This document shows, one piece after another, positions 34,861 to 47,751 of a stretch of DNA of 64,000 nt. Position 1 is the stretch's first letter. Every line of letters begins with the position of its first letter. Below the pieces are notes generated by a model. The model did not search any database, had not been told where the DNA came from, and saw only the letters and a program-made list of their open reading frames with translations. The position numbers were made by a program, and so were the translations under genes. Origin of the DNA: Sphingomonas sanguinis (lineage in GTDB: Bacteria > Pseudomonadota > Alphaproteobacteria > Sphingomonadales > Sphingomonadaceae). The DNA lies in the NCBI RefSeq assembly GCF_001476905.1, contig NZ_LDTE01000007.1:1-64000 (forward strand). Direction: 5' to 3'.

Positions 34861-35904
34861 GTGGCAAAAGCTCCAAGCCGTACCAGCGAGCCCCCCATTC
34901 CCAATCGGGAGCGTCCCGCCGAACCGCAACCGTTCCAGGCTACCAAGGAACAGTTGCTGGATTTCTACAAGCAGATGCTCCTGATCCGCCGCTTTGAAGA
35001 AAAGGCGGGTCAGCTCTATGGCCTCGGCCTGATCGGCGGTTTCTGCCATCTGTATATCGGCCAGGAAGCCGTGGCGGTGGGTCTCCAGTCGGCGCTCGAC
35101 GGCGACAAGGATTCGGTCATCACCGGATATCGCGACCATGGTCATATGCTGGCCTATGGCATCGATCCCAAGGTCATCATGGCCGAGCTTACGGGGCGTG
35201 CCGCCGGCATCTCCAAGGGCAAGGGCGGGTCGATGCACATGTTCTCGACCGAGCATAAATTCTACGGCGGCCACGGCATCGTGGGCGCGCAGGTGTCGCT
35301 GGGCACCGGCCTGGCGTTCGGGCACAAGTATAGCAATGACGGCGGCGTCTGCCTCGCCTATTTCGGCGATGGTGCTGCCAATCAGGGCCAGGTGTACGAG
35401 AGTTTCAACATGGCCGAGCTGTGGAAGCTCCCGATCATCTTCGTGATCGAGAACAACCAGTACGCCATGGGCACCGCGGTCAACCGCGCCTCGTCCGAGG
35501 ACCAGTTGTATCGCCGTGGCGAGAGCTTCCGCATCCCCGGCATCCAGGTCGACGGCATGGACGTGCTGGCGTGCCGCGGTGCGGCCGAAGAGGCGTTGGC
35601 CTGGGTCCGTGCGGGCAAGGGTCCGGTCATCCTCGAGATGAAGACCTATCGCTATCGCGGTCACTCCATGTCCGACCCCGCAAAGTATCGCAGCCGCGAG
35701 GAAGTGCAGGGCGTGCGCGACAAGTCCGATCCGATCGATCACGTGAAGCGTCTGCTCGAAGAGCAGGGCGTGACCGAGGCCGATCTGAAGGTCCTGGAGC
35801 AGGACATTCGCAAGCAGGTCAACGAAGCGGCGGACTTCGCCGAGCAGACCCCCGAGCCCGATGTGGCTGAACTCTACACTGAAGTGCTGGTGGAGCGTTA
35901 CTGA
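34861..35904 (+). CDS. pdhA: Pyruvate dehydrogenase E1 component alpha subunit
   Basis: About 347 residues (GTG start; a GTG at 34849 is an alternative). Decarboxylates pyruvate with thiamine diphosphate and reductively acetylates E2. ThDP-binding motif: [31 protein letters not shown], with GDG...NN spacing intact. Other conserved blocks: [41 protein letters not shown]. It is followed by pdhB one base after its stop. The usual E2 gene is not in the window. Confidence 0.96.
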   Translation: MAKAPSRTSEPPIPNRERPAEPQPFQATKEQLLDFYKQMLLIRRFEEKAGQLYGLGLIGGFCHLYIGQEAVAVGLQSALDGDKDSVITGYRDHGHMLAYGIDPKVIMAELTGRAAGISKGKGGSMHMFSTEHKFYGGHGIVGAQVSLGTGLAFGHKYSNDGGVCLAYFGDGAANQGQVYESFNMAELWKLPIIFVIENNQYAMGTAVNRASSEDQLYRRGESFRIPGIQVDGMDVLACRGAAEEALAWVRAGKGPVILEMKTYRYRGHSMSDPAKYRSREEVQGVRDKSDPIDHVKRLLEEQGVTEADLKVLEQDIRKQVNEAADFAEQTPEPDVAELYTEVLVERY

Positions 35905-35905
35905 G

Positions 35906-37336
35906 ATGGCGATCGAGATCAAGATGCCGGCCCTTTCCCCGACCATGGAAGAGGGCACGCTCGCCAAGTGGCTCGTGAAGGAAGGCGATACGGTCAAGTC
36001 CGGCGACATCATGGCCGAGATCGAGACCGACAAGGCGACGATGGAATTCGAAGCCGTTGATGAAGGCGTGATCGCCAAGATCCTGGTCGCCGAGGGCACC
36101 GACAATGTGAAGGTCGGTACCGCCATCGCGCTGCTGGCCGAGGAAGGCGAGGACGTCGCGTCCGCCGCCGCCTCGGGTTCGCGTTCGGGCGATGCGGCCA
36201 ATGCCGCGCCGAAGAACGAGGCGACCGACCACAAGGCCCCGCCGATGCCGGAAGGCGCGGCTGCGGCCGAGCAGGAAAGCGGCACCCAGAAGCTGGTCGC
36301 CGCAGCCGAGCAGGAAGCGCCCGCCTCGCCGGAAATCCCGGAAGGCACCGAGATGGTGAAGCTGACCGTCCGCGAAGCGCTGCGCGACGCGATGGCCGAG
36401 GAAATGCGCGCCGACGACCGCGTCTTCGTGATGGGCGAGGAAGTCGCCCAGTATCAGGGCGCGTATAAGGTTACCCAAGGCCTGCTGGACGAGTTCGGCG
36501 ACCGTCGCGTGATCGACACGCCGATCACCGAATATGGCTTTGCCGGTGTCGGCACCGGTGCCGCCATGGGCGGCCTGCGCCCGGTCATCGAGTTCATGAC
36601 GTTCAACTTCGCCATGCAGGCGATCGACCACATCATCAACTCGGCCGCCAAGACCAACTATATGTCCGGTGGCCAGATGCGCTGCCCGATCGTGTTCCGT
36701 GGCCCCAATGGTGCCGCCAGCCGTGTCGGTGCGCAGCACTCGCAGAACTACGGTCCGTGGTACGCTTCGGTCCCCGGCCTGATCGTGATCGCGCCCTATG
36801 ACGCGGCCGATGCCAAGGGCCTGTTGAAGGCCGCGATCCGTTCGGAAGACCCGGTCGTGTTCCTCGAGAACGAGCTGATGTACGGTCGTTCGTTCGATGT
36901 GCCCAAGCTCGACGATTTCGTCTTGCCGATCGGCAAGGCGCGGATCATGCGCGAGGGCAAGGACGTGACGCTCGTCTCCTATTCGATCGGCGTGGGCGTC
37001 GCGCTCGAAGCCGCCGAGAAGCTGGCCGCCGAGGGCATCGACGCCGAGGTCATTGACCTGCGCACGCTGCGTCCGCTCGACACCAAGACGGTGCTGAAGT
37101 CGCTCGCCAAGACCAACCGTCTGGTTGTGGTCGAGGAAGGCTGGCCGACCTGTTCGATCGCATCGGAAATCACCGCCGTGGTGATGGAAGAAGGGTTCGA
37201 CGACCTCGACGCACCGGTGCTGCGCGTGACCAACGAGGACGTGCCGCTGCCTTATGCCGCCAACCTCGAAAAGCTGGCGCTGGTCGACGCGAACAAGGTC
37301 GTCGCGGCGGTCAAGAAGGTGACCTATCGCGGCTGA
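35906..37336 (+). CDS. pdhB: Pyruvate dehydrogenase E1 component beta subunit with lipoyl domain
   Basis: About 476 residues, start at 35906 within 2 bases of the pdhA stop. An N-terminal lipoyl domain (about 1-80, lipoyl Lys K43 in [10 protein letters not shown]) is joined by an Ala/Pro/Glu linker to the E1-beta catalytic domain, which pairs with PdhA. This fusion is typical of alphaproteobacterial PdhB. The transketolase-like blocks [31 protein letters not shown] and [16 protein letters not shown] are present. Confidence 0.96.
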   Translation: MAIEIKMPALSPTMEEGTLAKWLVKEGDTVKSGDIMAEIETDKATMEFEAVDEGVIAKILVAEGTDNVKVGTAIALLAEEGEDVASAAASGSRSGDAANAAPKNEATDHKAPPMPEGAAAAEQESGTQKLVAAAEQEAPASPEIPEGTEMVKLTVREALRDAMAEEMRADDRVFVMGEEVAQYQGAYKVTQGLLDEFGDRRVIDTPITEYGFAGVGTGAAMGGLRPVIEFMTFNFAMQAIDHIINSAAKTNYMSGGQMRCPIVFRGPNGAASRVGAQHSQNYGPWYASVPGLIVIAPYDAADAKGLLKAAIRSEDPVVFLENELMYGRSFDVPKLDDFVLPIGKARIMREGKDVTLVSYSIGVGVALEAAEKLAAEGIDAEVIDLRTLRPLDTKTVLKSLAKTNRLVVVEEGWPTCSIASEITAVVMEEGFDDLDAPVLRVTNEDVPLPYAANLEKLALVDANKVVAAVKKVTYRG

Positions 37337-37364
37337 GCCGTGGAGTAACCTTCTGGTTTGAAAG

Positions 37365-37395
37365 GGGCCTTCCGCGAAACCGGGAGGCCCTTTTT
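37365..37395 (+). terminator. Rho-independent terminator of pdhAB
   Basis: GGGCCTTCC / GGGAGGCCC stem (one G-T wobble), 8-base loop, then TTTTT at 37391-37395. 29 bases after the pdhB stop. Confidence 0.85.
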
Positions 37396-37425
37396 CATGC
37401 GCGTCACCTGTGCGAAGGGCAGGGG

Positions 37426-38118
37426 ATGACCGACGTTTCTGCCGCCGCCCCGCCCCCGCCCGCCATCGAAGCGGTGATGCGCGAACAGGCGCTGGCGGTG
37501 GTCTATGCGCCCGCATCGGCACGGGACGGATTTGCGGCGCTGCTGGATCTCGACCACCAACTCGCCTCGATCCTGCAAAGCACGACCGAGCCGATGATCG
37601 GCCAGATGCGGCTGACCTGGTGGTTTGAGGCGCTGGAGAAGCTCGACCGCGAGCCTGCCCCCGCGCATCCGGTTTTGCAGCGGCTGGCGGGATCGGTGCT
37701 GCCTGGTGGAGTCCGGGGGGCGGATCTGGCGCCGATGATCGAGGGGTGGGAGGCGCTGCTCGATGATGGCGAGGCGCTGGACGACGAGCGGGTCGCGCGG
37801 CATGCCGAGGCACGGGGCGGGGTATTGTTCGCCTCCATCGGGCGTTTGCTGGGCGGTGCGGATTGGGAAGTTCTCGGGATCGCCTGGGCCATGGCCGATC
37901 TGGCGAGGCATATCGGCGACAAGCCGGTGGCGGAGCGGATCGGTGTACAGGCGTCGGGCGCGTTGGATACCGCGCTGTCATCGAAACGGGGGCGGGGGAC
38001 GCGGGGACTGAGCGGCTTGGGCGTTCTGTCCCGTGAGAGTCTGCGCCACCCGGATCGCCTACCGGGTCATCCACTACGTGCCGCGCGGTTGGCTTGGCAC
38101 GGCCTGACGGGACGCTGA
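37426..38118 (+). CDS. Squalene/phytoene synthase-like protein, probably non-catalytic
   Basis: 230 residues, shorter than true synthases (about 280-300). MRLTWWFEALEKL and the all-alpha pattern match the SQS_PSY fold. The paired Asp-rich motifs (DxxxD) needed to bind prenyl diphosphate are not visible. The family resembles NDUFAF6, the mitochondrial complex I assembly factor, so a non-enzymatic assembly role is likely. It follows the pdh terminator and has no obvious partner. Confidence 0.78.
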   Translation: MTDVSAAAPPPPAIEAVMREQALAVVYAPASARDGFAALLDLDHQLASILQSTTEPMIGQMRLTWWFEALEKLDREPAPAHPVLQRLAGSVLPGGVRGADLAPMIEGWEALLDDGEALDDERVARHAEARGGVLFASIGRLLGGADWEVLGIAWAMADLARHIGDKPVAERIGVQASGALDTALSSKRGRGTRGLSGLGVLSRESLRHPDRLPGHPLRAARLAWHGLTGR

Positions 38119-38142
38119 CCCACTGCGCCTCAAGATAAAGCC

Positions 38143-38266
38143 GTACCCCGGCGAAGGCCGGGGTCCAGTTGCACTGCAACCAAGAATGCGAGGCATTGCC
38201 TCCCTCGCCCGTCCGTGGCGCCTCATAGGCCGAGTAGAGACTGGACCCCGGCCTTCGCCGGGGTAC
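38143..38266. repeat. Paired 27-base inverted repeats (REP-like intergenic element)
   Basis: A 27-base unit starting GTACCCCGGCGAAGGCCGGG at 38143-38169 recurs as its exact reverse complement at 38240-38266, with 70 bases between. Each unit also contains an internal CCCCGG/CCGGGG palindrome. This is a repetitive extragenic element of the kind common in sphingomonads. Confidence 0.85.
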
Positions 38267-38354
38267 GAGCAGGGGCGACGGCCAAGGGAATCGCCTTGCC
38301 GCCCATGCCTAACCCCGGTTAACCATAGCCCGTTCGACGGGGGAGACGAAACCG

Positions 38355-38846
38355 ATGTGGCGCTATCTGGCCGGTGGCTTGGGCACGCTCGTGCTGGTGG
38401 GGGCAGGGCTGTTCCTATGGGGTAGCCGACCCGACACACCATCCCCGCTCCCCGCCGCAAGCGCCGCCACGGCGGCCTCCCCGCAAACCGCCGAGGACGA
38501 CGCGCCCTTACCCGAAGCCTCCGCCCGCACGCGCGAGCAGAAGCGCTTCGACCGATACGACAAGGACCGCGATGGCACGATCACCCGCGAGGAATATCTC
38601 GCCGCCCGGCGCAAGGCCTATGCCAAGCTGGACCGCGACGGTGACGGTAAGCTGAGCTTCGACGAATGGGCGATCAAGGCCACGACCAAATTCGCCACCG
38701 CCGACCGCGACAAATCCGGCGCGATGAACCCCGCCGAATTCGCCACCACCGCCGTCAAGCGTCGACCGGCTGCTCGGCGGGACTGTCCTCCGGCACGAAC
38801 GGCACCGGCTGAGGTACAGGAGGCGGGCCCGGCGGAAGAGAGTTGA
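38355..38846 (+). CDS. EF-hand calcium-binding protein with membrane anchor
   Basis: 163 residues. N-terminal membrane helix ([20 protein letters not shown]), an Ala/Pro-rich linker, then three EF-hand loops: [24 protein letters not shown] and [12 protein letters not shown]. All have Asp/Asn/Ser ligands at positions 1, 3, 5 and a Glu at 12. The Arg/Pro-rich C-terminus overlaps the convergent trmFO gene by 92 bp. Confidence 0.88.
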   Translation: MWRYLAGGLGTLVLVGAGLFLWGSRPDTPSPLPAASAATAASPQTAEDDAPLPEASARTREQKRFDRYDKDRDGTITREEYLAARRKAYAKLDRDGDGKLSFDEWAIKATTKFATADRDKSGAMNPAEFATTAVKRRPAARRDCPPARTAPAEVQEAGPAEES

Positions 38847-40149
38847 GCCAGCCGGGCAGGGCCTCGCGCGCGCGGTCGGTGTACATCCGCTTGCGGTCGG
38901 CCTTCTTGGTCCGGCCGGGAATGGGCGGGAACAGGCCGAAGTTGACGTTCATCGGCTGATAGGTCTCGGCCTCCGCCAGCCCGGTGATATGGCCGAGCAG
39001 CGCACCCAGAGCCGTCTCGACCGGCGGCGGCGCAATGGTCTTGCCGGTCAGTTCGGCGGCGGCGAAACGCCCGGAGAGCAGGCCGATCGCCGCGCTCTCG
39101 ATATAACCCTCGCACCCCGTGATCTGGCCTGCGAAACGCAGGTTCGGCCGCGACTTCAGCCGCAGCGTCGCGTCGAGCAGTTCGGGCGAGCGGATGAACG
39201 TGTTGCGGTGCAAGCCCCCCAGCCGCGCGAACTCGGCCTTTTCCAGGCCCGGAATGGTGCGGAAGATGCGGATCTGCTCGGCATATTTCAGCTTGGTCTG
39301 AAAACCGACGATATTCCACAGCGTGCCCGCCGCATTGTCCTGGCGCAGCTGGACCACGGCATAGGGCCAGCGCCCGGTACGCGGATCATCCAGCCCGACG
39401 CCCTTCATCGGCCCGAAGCGCAGCGTCTCCACCCCGCGTTCGGCCATCACCTCGACCGGCATGCAGCCGTCGAAATAGGGCGTGTCCTTTTCCCACTCGC
39501 GGAACTCGGTCTTCTCGCCGTCGAGGAGCGCCTGATGGAAGGCGTAGTACTGCTCCTTGTCCATCGGGCAGTTGATGTAATCCTTGCCCGTGCCCTTGTT
39601 CCAGCGGCTCTGGAACCAGGCGACGTCCATATCGATCGACTCGCGGTGGACGATGGGGGCGATGGCGTCGAAGAAGGCCAGCGCTTCCGCACCCGTCGCC
39701 TCGCCGATCCCGCCTGCCAGTGATGGCGCGGTCAGCGGGCCGGTTGCGATGATCGCAGGGCCATCCGGCAACGCATCGATCCGTTCGCGGACGATGGTGA
39801 TGTTGGGATGGGCCTCCAGCGCCGCGGTCACGCCGCCCGAAAAACCGTCGCGATCGACCGCCAGTGCCGAGCCGGCGGGTACCGCATGGGTGTCGCCCTT
39901 GGCCATGATGATCGAGCCGAGCGCGCGCATCTCCTGATGCAGCAACCCGACCGCGTTGGAGGTTGCGTCGTCGGACCGGAAGGAGTTGGAGCAGACCAGC
40001 TCCGCCAGGTCGCCGCCATGATGGGCGGGGGTGGTGTCCGCCCCGCCGCGCATTTCGGACAGGCGCACCTTCAGGCCAGCCTCGGCGAGCTGCCAGGCGG
40101 CTTCCGAGCCCGCGAGCCCGCCGCCGATCACATGAATGTCATAGGTCAT
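38755..40149 (-). CDS. trmFO: Methylenetetrahydrofolate-tRNA-(uracil-54-C5)-methyltransferase
   Basis: 464 residues. Makes ribothymidine at U54 of tRNA with methylene-THF and FADH2 instead of SAM. N-terminal FAD motif [20 protein letters not shown], then [21 protein letters not shown] with the catalytic Cys, and [14 protein letters not shown] and [16 protein letters not shown]. It is the folate-dependent alternative to TrmA and typical of alphaproteobacteria. Confidence 0.95.
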   Translation of the reverse strand: MTYDIHVIGGGLAGSEAAWQLAEAGLKVRLSEMRGGADTTPAHHGGDLAELVCSNSFRSDDATSNAVGLLHQEMRALGSIIMAKGDTHAVPAGSALAVDRDGFSGGVTAALEAHPNITIVRERIDALPDGPAIIATGPLTAPSLAGGIGEATGAEALAFFDAIAPIVHRESIDMDVAWFQSRWNKGTGKDYINCPMDKEQYYAFHQALLDGEKTEFREWEKDTPYFDGCMPVEVMAERGVETLRFGPMKGVGLDDPRTGRWPYAVVQLRQDNAAGTLWNIVGFQTKLKYAEQIRIFRTIPGLEKAEFARLGGLHRNTFIRSPELLDATLRLKSRPNLRFAGQITGCEGYIESAAIGLLSGRFAAAELTGKTIAPPPVETALGALLGHITGLAEAETYQPMNVNFGLFPPIPGRTKKADRKRMYTDRAREALPGWLNSLPPGPPPVPQPVPFVPEDSPAEQPVDA

Positions 40150-40223
40150 CGCGCCGCCTTAAACCCGGACGGCCCCGGTTGGAAGGACTTGGCGTGAGGG
40201 AGCAGGCTCCCCAAGTCGGTGAT

Positions 40224-40658
40224 ATGACCACCATCTTCACCATCGGTTACGAGGGCGCGACCGTCGATGGCTTCCTTGCAACGTTGAAATCGGCCGGGGT
40301 CGAGCGGCTGATCGACGTTCGCGCGCTGCCGCTGTCCCGGCGTCCGGGCTTTTCCAAGTCACCGTTGGCCGCCGCGTTGAAGGAGGTCGGCATCGACTAT
40401 GTCCATCTGAAGGATTTGGGCACCCCCAAGCGCGGGCGCGATGCGGCCAAGAAGGGCGACGTGGGCACATTGCGCGAAGTCTATGACGATCAGCTCGCCT
40501 TGCCCGAAGCGCAGGCCGCCGCCGCGCGGATGCTCGATCTGGCGGGGGAGAAGGCCAGCGCGCTACTGTGTTTCGAGCGCGATCCCTGTCACTGCCACCG
40601 GACGCTGTTGCTGGAAGCGGTGGGGCAGGGGGTGAGCGTGGTCGATCTCTACGTCTGA
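40224..40658 (+). CDS. DUF488 domain protein
   Basis: 144 residues, start at 40224. Conserved blocks of the family: TIGYEGATVDGFLATLKSAGV, LIDVRALPLSRRPGFSKS, and LLCFERDPCHCHRTLLLE with two Cys and two His. DUF488 proteins are small alpha/beta proteins of unsettled function, possibly nucleic-acid or stress related. It converges on the chemoreceptor gene with 4 bases between stops. Confidence 0.85.
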   Translation: MTTIFTIGYEGATVDGFLATLKSAGVERLIDVRALPLSRRPGFSKSPLAAALKEVGIDYVHLKDLGTPKRGRDAAKKGDVGTLREVYDDQLALPEAQAAAARMLDLAGEKASALLCFERDPCHCHRTLLLEAVGQGVSVVDLYV

Positions 40659-40662
40659 CCGC

Positions 40663-41946
40663 TCAGACGGCGACCGTCTGGATGAAATCGGCGGTGCGGG
40701 TGCGCAGCGTCTGAATGGTCTGGCCCAGCGCATCGGCCAGGGTCAGGAGCGCGCCCGCATCCTCGTCGATGCGTGTCGCGTCCGCCTCGATCTGGCGGAC
40801 CTGCTGCCCAATCTGATGGGCTGAGGCGACCGACTGGTCGACATTGGCGGCAATGGCGGTGGTCGCGATCCCCTGCGCCGCGACCGCCTGGTCGATCGAA
40901 TGCGATAGCGTGCCGATCGCGTCGACCGCCCGATTGAGCTGGGACTGTTCGGCCAGCAGGGCGTGGAGATGCGTCTTCACCTCCGAGACGTTCCGCGTCG
41001 CGTCCTGCGCGGCCTCGCGGGTCTGGCCGGCCAGCGCCTTCACCTCATGCGCGACGACTGCAAAACCACGGCCCGCATCCCCGGCGCGTGCCGCCTCGAT
41101 CGCGGCATTGAGCGCGAGCAGGTTGGTGCGAGCAGCCACGCCTTCGATCAAGGCGAGCAGCGTGTCGATGGCGGTCGCGCTGTCGGCCAGCGCGTTGGCG
41201 CGCCGATCGGTCGCGGCGATCTGGTGACGGACCGCATCGCGGATGTCGCGGGCCTGGTCCATGTCGCGGGTGATCGCGGCAAAGGTGTTCGCCAGACCGT
41301 GCCCCCGCGCCGCGATGTCGCCCAGCGCCTTGCCGGTATCGCCCATCGCCTGGGTCATACGTTCGGCCCCGGCATGGGTGTCGTTGGCATAGCCGCCCAG
41401 CTCGCGCGCCATGCGGCCCATGTCGCCGGTGGCGCGAAGCAGCGTGTCGGATAGCGTCGCAACCTCCGCCATATAGGTCCGCGCGGCCATGTCCATGCGC
41501 TCCGACCGGGCGATGCGCTCGCGGGCCAGGGCCGTCTGGGCATCGGCGGCCTGCCGGGCCAAGGTCGCGGCGTCCAACGTCCCGGCAAAGCAGCCCTTGT
41601 CGGTCAGGATCAGCGCGTCGGGCGCGCCCCAATCGGCATGCAGCGTCAGCTTGACGGCGAGCGGCGTGTCGAGGTCGCAACAGGGATGGGTACGGACATA
41701 GGCGGTCAGGCAGGACCCGAAATCGGGGTTCTGCAGCAGGGCATGGCCAAAGGGATTGTAGAGCAGCCCCTTGACATCCCGCTCCCGGATCGCCCCGACC
41801 GGTCTTCGTTCGGCGTCGAGAACCGGCAGCAGGCGCATGTCGGGATGCTGGCGAAACAGCGCGATTGCGGCGGTCAGCGATTCATCGTCGCCGATCACCG
41901 GGCACTCGGCCGTTTGCGGCCAGGTAGAGAAGACAGGCGGCTTCAT
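40663..41946 (-). CDS. Soluble methyl-accepting chemotaxis-like protein with N-terminal CBS-like region
   Basis: 427 residues, no membrane helix. Residues 1-130 look like a CBS pair ([37 protein letters not shown] is one unit, positions 22-58), which could bind a nucleotide. Residues 150-420 form the coiled-coil signalling domain with the conserved tip ([30 protein letters not shown], given here by its centre EVKALAGQT). It would signal to a CheA kinase or a Wsp-like system from the cytoplasm. No che genes lie nearby. Confidence 0.85.
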   Translation of the reverse strand: MKPPVFSTWPQTAECPVIGDDESLTAAIALFRQHPDMRLLPVLDAERRPVGAIRERDVKGLLYNPFGHALLQNPDFGSCLTAYVRTHPCCDLDTPLAVKLTLHADWGAPDALILTDKGCFAGTLDAATLARQAADAQTALARERIARSERMDMAARTYMAEVATLSDTLLRATGDMGRMARELGGYANDTHAGAERMTQAMGDTGKALGDIAARGHGLANTFAAITRDMDQARDIRDAVRHQIAATDRRANALADSATAIDTLLALIEGVAARTNLLALNAAIEAARAGDAGRGFAVVAHEVKALAGQTREAAQDATRNVSEVKTHLHALLAEQSQLNRAVDAIGTLSHSIDQAVAAQGIATTAIAANVDQSVASAHQIGQQVRQIEADATRIDEDAGALLTLADALGQTIQTLRTRTADFIQTVAV

Positions 41947-42019
41947 CGCCCCGCTTCTCTACCGGCCAAGGGTAAACGCGATCTTAGGGTTTGGTGACGT
42001 TTCGATGACGAAACGTGGT

Positions 42020-42366
42020 TCAGCCGGTGATGGGCAGCCGGACCGATCCATCCTCTTCGCGCTTCATCGGGCCATAGGCCACCACCGCCGATAGCGGCAG
42101 GGGGGCATAGAGATGCGGGAAGAGCTGGCCGCCTCGGCTCTCTTCCCATTTCACCGCCTCGCCCATCGCCTCCAGATCGACAGCTGCGATGTGCAGGTCG
42201 GTCTGTCCGGCGAAATGCTTGTCGACCGTCTCGGTCAGCTGGGCGGCGGTGGAGAGGTGGATATAGCCATCGGCCACATCCACCGGAGCGCCCGCAAAGA
42301 CGCCTTCCTGCTCCAGCACCGCCATCTGATCGGCGGTCAGCACCTTATAGGCGGTGGCGGGGTGGT

Positions 42367-42370
<4 letters not shown>
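42020..42370 (-). CDS. DUF952 family protein
   Basis: 116 residues, typical family length. [20 protein letters not shown] and [15 protein letters not shown] are the conserved blocks. Distantly similar to glutathione-S-transferase-associated proteins, function unknown. It starts in the last 4 bases of gyrA (ATGA), so it is co-transcribed. Confidence 0.88.
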
Positions 42371-45117
<2,747 letters not shown>

Positions 45118-45439
45118 AGTCTGTTGCTTTCCGGCTTGGTGGTCAGATGGGAATTGTCGTTCCTAGCCCAGCGGAAAGCGCCTGACCACCCCCGCGCGCC
45201 GCCATTCGCGAGAGGCCGTTTGGGAGGAACGGCGGAGGCGTGGAAACGCGGCGCAGCGGGGATGGGCCCGGCGGCTCTGCTCCCCCCTCGGCAGCATGTT
45301 CGCGGGACTTATCAGGCGCTGGCCGCCGACGGGAGTAAACGGCGACCAGCCCGGTTCTTATGCGATTCCAACGCTTTCGGTGGAATGTCTCGGATGTTAC
45401 AATACTGTAATCTGAATGATAAGAACGGATAGGCCCGCC
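45118..45439. other. gyrA upstream region
   Basis: 322 bases between gyrA and the LLM flavoprotein gene, both minus strand. No gene seen. Near the LLM end are two weak inverted repeats, ATTCCA/TGGAAT (45365-45386) and TTACA/TGTAA (45397-45410). The gyrA promoter lies here, but I could not assign its -35/-10. Confidence 0.4.
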
Positions 45440-46456
45440 TCAGCGCCAGCCCAGCGCCGGGGCGATGTGGCGCAGGATGTTCTCGATCACATGGACATTG
45501 TAATCGACGCCCAGCTGGTTGGGCACGGTGAGCAGCAGCGTATCGGCCTCGGCGATCGCCTCGTCGGCGCGCAGCTGTTCGATCAGTCGTTCGGGCTCGG
45601 CGGCGTAGGAGCGGCCGAAGACGGCGCGCATATTGTCGATCACGCCCACCTGGTCCTGGCTGTCGTCGCGGCCGAAATAGGCGCGATCCTGATCGGTGGT
45701 CAGTGCGAAGATCGAACGCGAGACCGACACGCGGGGCGTGCGGCTATGGCCAGCCGCCGTCCAGGCTTCGCGATAGGCGCGGATCTGCTTGGCCTGCTGG
45801 ACATGGAACGGCTCGCCGCTCTCATCGGCCTTCAGCGTCGAGCTTTGCAGGTTCATGCCTTGCTTGGCGGCCCAGATGGCGGTGGCGTCCGAGGCGGAGC
45901 CCCACCAGATGCGGTCACGCAGGCCCGCCGAATGCGGCTCCAGACGGAGAAGGCCCGGCGGGTTGGCGAACATCGGGCGCGGATTGGGCTTGGCAAAGCC
46001 CTGCCCCTTCAGCAGGTGCAGGAACACCTCGGCATGGCGGCGGCCCATGTCCGCATCGGTTTCGCCCTGCGCCGGGCCATAGCCGAAATGCCGCCAGCCC
46101 TCGATCACCTGTTCGGGCGAGCCCCGGCTGATGCCGAGCTGCAGCCGCCCGTTGCTGATCAGATCGGCGGAGCCCGCATCCTCGACCATGTAGAAGGGGT
46201 TCTCGTAGCGCATGTCGATGACGCCAGTCCCGATCTCAATGCGAGAGGTGCGGGCCCCCACGGCGGCGAGCAACGGGAAGGGGGAGGCGAGCTGCTGTGC
46301 GAAGTGATGAACGCGGTAATAGGCCCCGTCCGCGCCCAGTTCCTCGGCCGCGACGGCAAGGTCGATGGACTGGAGCAACACGTCCTGCGCCGAGCGCGTC
46401 GCGGACTGGGGCGAGGGCGACCAATGGCCGAACGACAGGAAACCGATCTTCTTCAT
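45440..46456 (-). CDS. LLM-class flavin-dependent oxidoreductase
   Basis: 338 residues from the ATG at 46456. Bacterial-luciferase-like TIM barrel: IGFLSFGHWSPSP, AEELGADGAYYRVHHFAQQLASPFPLLAA, IEIGTGVIDMRYENPFYMVEDAGSADLISNGRLQLGISRG (given here by the start IEIGTGVIDMRYENP). It probably oxidises an organic substrate with FMNH2 or F420. The family is broad and the substrate is unknown. Confidence 0.88.
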   Translation of the reverse strand: MKKIGFLSFGHWSPSPQSATRSAQDVLLQSIDLAVAAEELGADGAYYRVHHFAQQLASPFPLLAAVGARTSRIEIGTGVIDMRYENPFYMVEDAGSADLISNGRLQLGISRGSPEQVIEGWRHFGYGPAQGETDADMGRRHAEVFLHLLKGQGFAKPNPRPMFANPPGLLRLEPHSAGLRDRIWWGSASDATAIWAAKQGMNLQSSTLKADESGEPFHVQQAKQIRAYREAWTAAGHSRTPRVSVSRSIFALTTDQDRAYFGRDDSQDQVGVIDNMRAVFGRSYAAEPERLIEQLRADEAIAEADTLLLTVPNQLGVDYNVHVIENILRHIAPALGWR

Positions 46457-46535
46457 GGCGCCAAGATAGGGGCAATCCGGACGCACCGCACCTGCCGCTG
46501 CGGAAACGCTTGCTTTCCGAAAAGTGGCGCAGCCG

Positions 46536-47246
46536 TTACTTGCGCCAGTCCCGGGCAATCGCCGCCTTCTCGCCCGCTGCGTCGAGCGGCATGTCGGCCA
46601 TCATGTCCTGCGCCGCCGCCATCAGTTCGGCGTCCGATGATCCGGCCTGCGCATAGCCGCCATTGGCAGCCGGTGCGGAGCCGGGCATCGTCCGCCGGAG
46701 CGCCCAGCCCTTGGGATCGCGACAGGCGATGCCGTCGGCCTGCGCCGACTGGAACACGCGGCAAAAACCGTTGTCGCGGGCGCGGAAGCTGACCGCGACG
46801 CGGACCGGGCCGTTCCCACCGCTCGCCTGATCGTCGAGCGCGCGGGCGAGCGATCCGGCGGCATAGAGCCCCTGGCCGGTCGCCGTGATCGGTCCCCGAT
46901 CGACACCCTGGCCGACCAGCACGCCGACGACCAGACACGCTGCCATGGCCGCCGCCGCCTGCCAGGAAGGTATCGCAAAGCGCGACTTGGGGGGAGCGGT
47001 GCGCACCGGCATCGGCACGACGTTGCTGGCGGCGCTGCCGGTCAGCAGGGCCGCGAGGCGATCGGGCACGGGCTCTTCGGTCAGCGGGGCATAGGCCTGG
47101 GCGAGCCGGGCCTTCAGGTGCCGATGGCGCTCGACCTCTTCGGCCAGCGCAGGGTCCGCCGCCATGGCCCGTTCGACGCGCTTGGTCGTCAGAGGGTCGA
47201 GCGCGCCGTCTGCATAGGCCATCAGGATTTCTGGTTCGATCGTCAT
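46536..47246 (-). CDS. Anti-sigma factor, single-pass membrane protein
   Basis: 236 residues. N-terminal cytoplasmic domain (EILMAYADGALDPLTTKRVERAMAADPALAEEV, positions 6-38, the anti-sigma pattern), one membrane helix (QAAAAMAACLVVGVLVGQGV, about 95-114), then a periplasmic domain. The zinc motif HxxxCxxC of ZAS factors is absent. It overlaps the ECF sigma gene by 4 bp and so probably binds that sigma factor and releases it on a periplasmic signal. Confidence 0.85.
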   Translation of the reverse strand: MTIEPEILMAYADGALDPLTTKRVERAMAADPALAEEVERHRHLKARLAQAYAPLTEEPVPDRLAALLTGSAASNVVPMPVRTAPPKSRFAIPSWQAAAAMAACLVVGVLVGQGVDRGPITATGQGLYAAGSLARALDDQASGGNGPVRVAVSFRARDNGFCRVFQSAQADGIACRDPKGWALRRTMPGSAPAANGGYAQAGSSDAELMAAAQDMMADMPLDAAGEKAAIARDWRK

Positions 47247-47728
47247 GCCGCTTCTCCCAGCCGCGCCATCAGCGCCTGTCGCCCGCGCACCAATCGCGAG
47301 GTCAATGTTCCCATCGGGATGTCCAGTATCTCGGCCGCTTCCTTATAGGCCAGTCCTTCGACCAAGACGAGCGCGACCGCCTCGCGCTGGTCGGCGGGCA
47401 GCGCCTGCATCGCGGCGTCGACTTCGCCCAGAGCGACGCGCGCCTCGGCATTGCCCTGGGCGCCGACCGTCATTCCGGCCTCCTCGCCGACGAACGTCTC
47501 CGCCGCCCGGCGACGCGAGCGGGCGGTGTCGATCCAGGCGTTGCGCATGATCCGGTACATCCAGCTGTCCAATCTCGTCCCCGCCTGCCACGAGCCGCGC
47601 GCCATCAGCGCCTTTTCGATCGTGACCTGGCAGAGATCATCGGCATCCGCTGCATCATGGGTGAGCGATCGCGCAAACCGTCGCAATCGCGGCAGCAGCG
47701 CCAACAGCTCATTCTCGAATGCGGCCAA
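47243..47728 (-). CDS. ECF RNA polymerase sigma factor
   Basis: 161 residues. Region 2: LRRFARSLTHDAADADDLCQVTIEKAL; region 4: LPADQREAVALVLVEGLAYKEAAEILDIPMGTLTSRLVRGRQAL (given here by the stretch YKEAAEILDIPMGTLTSR). The start is TTG with AAGGAAA upstream. It is paired with the membrane anti-sigma gene and divergent from a secreted subtilisin-like protease gene. Confidence 0.92.
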   Translation of the reverse strand: MAAFENELLALLPRLRRFARSLTHDAADADDLCQVTIEKALMARGSWQAGTRLDSWMYRIMRNAWIDTARSRRRAAETFVGEEAGMTVGAQGNAEARVALGEVDAAMQALPADQREAVALVLVEGLAYKEAAEILDIPMGTLTSRLVRGRQALMARLGEAA

Positions 47729-47751
47729 GCCAATTTCCTTCTTGTGGGGAT

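Noticed and set aside
34690-36348. Upstream extension of the MFS frame across pdhA/pdhB
   Set aside because: The extension is antisense to pdhAB. The MFS protein begins with a normal N-terminus at 34689.
45397-45410. TTACA/TGTAA inverted repeat as a regulator site
   Set aside because: Only 5 bp arms and very close to the LLM stop; too weak to call.
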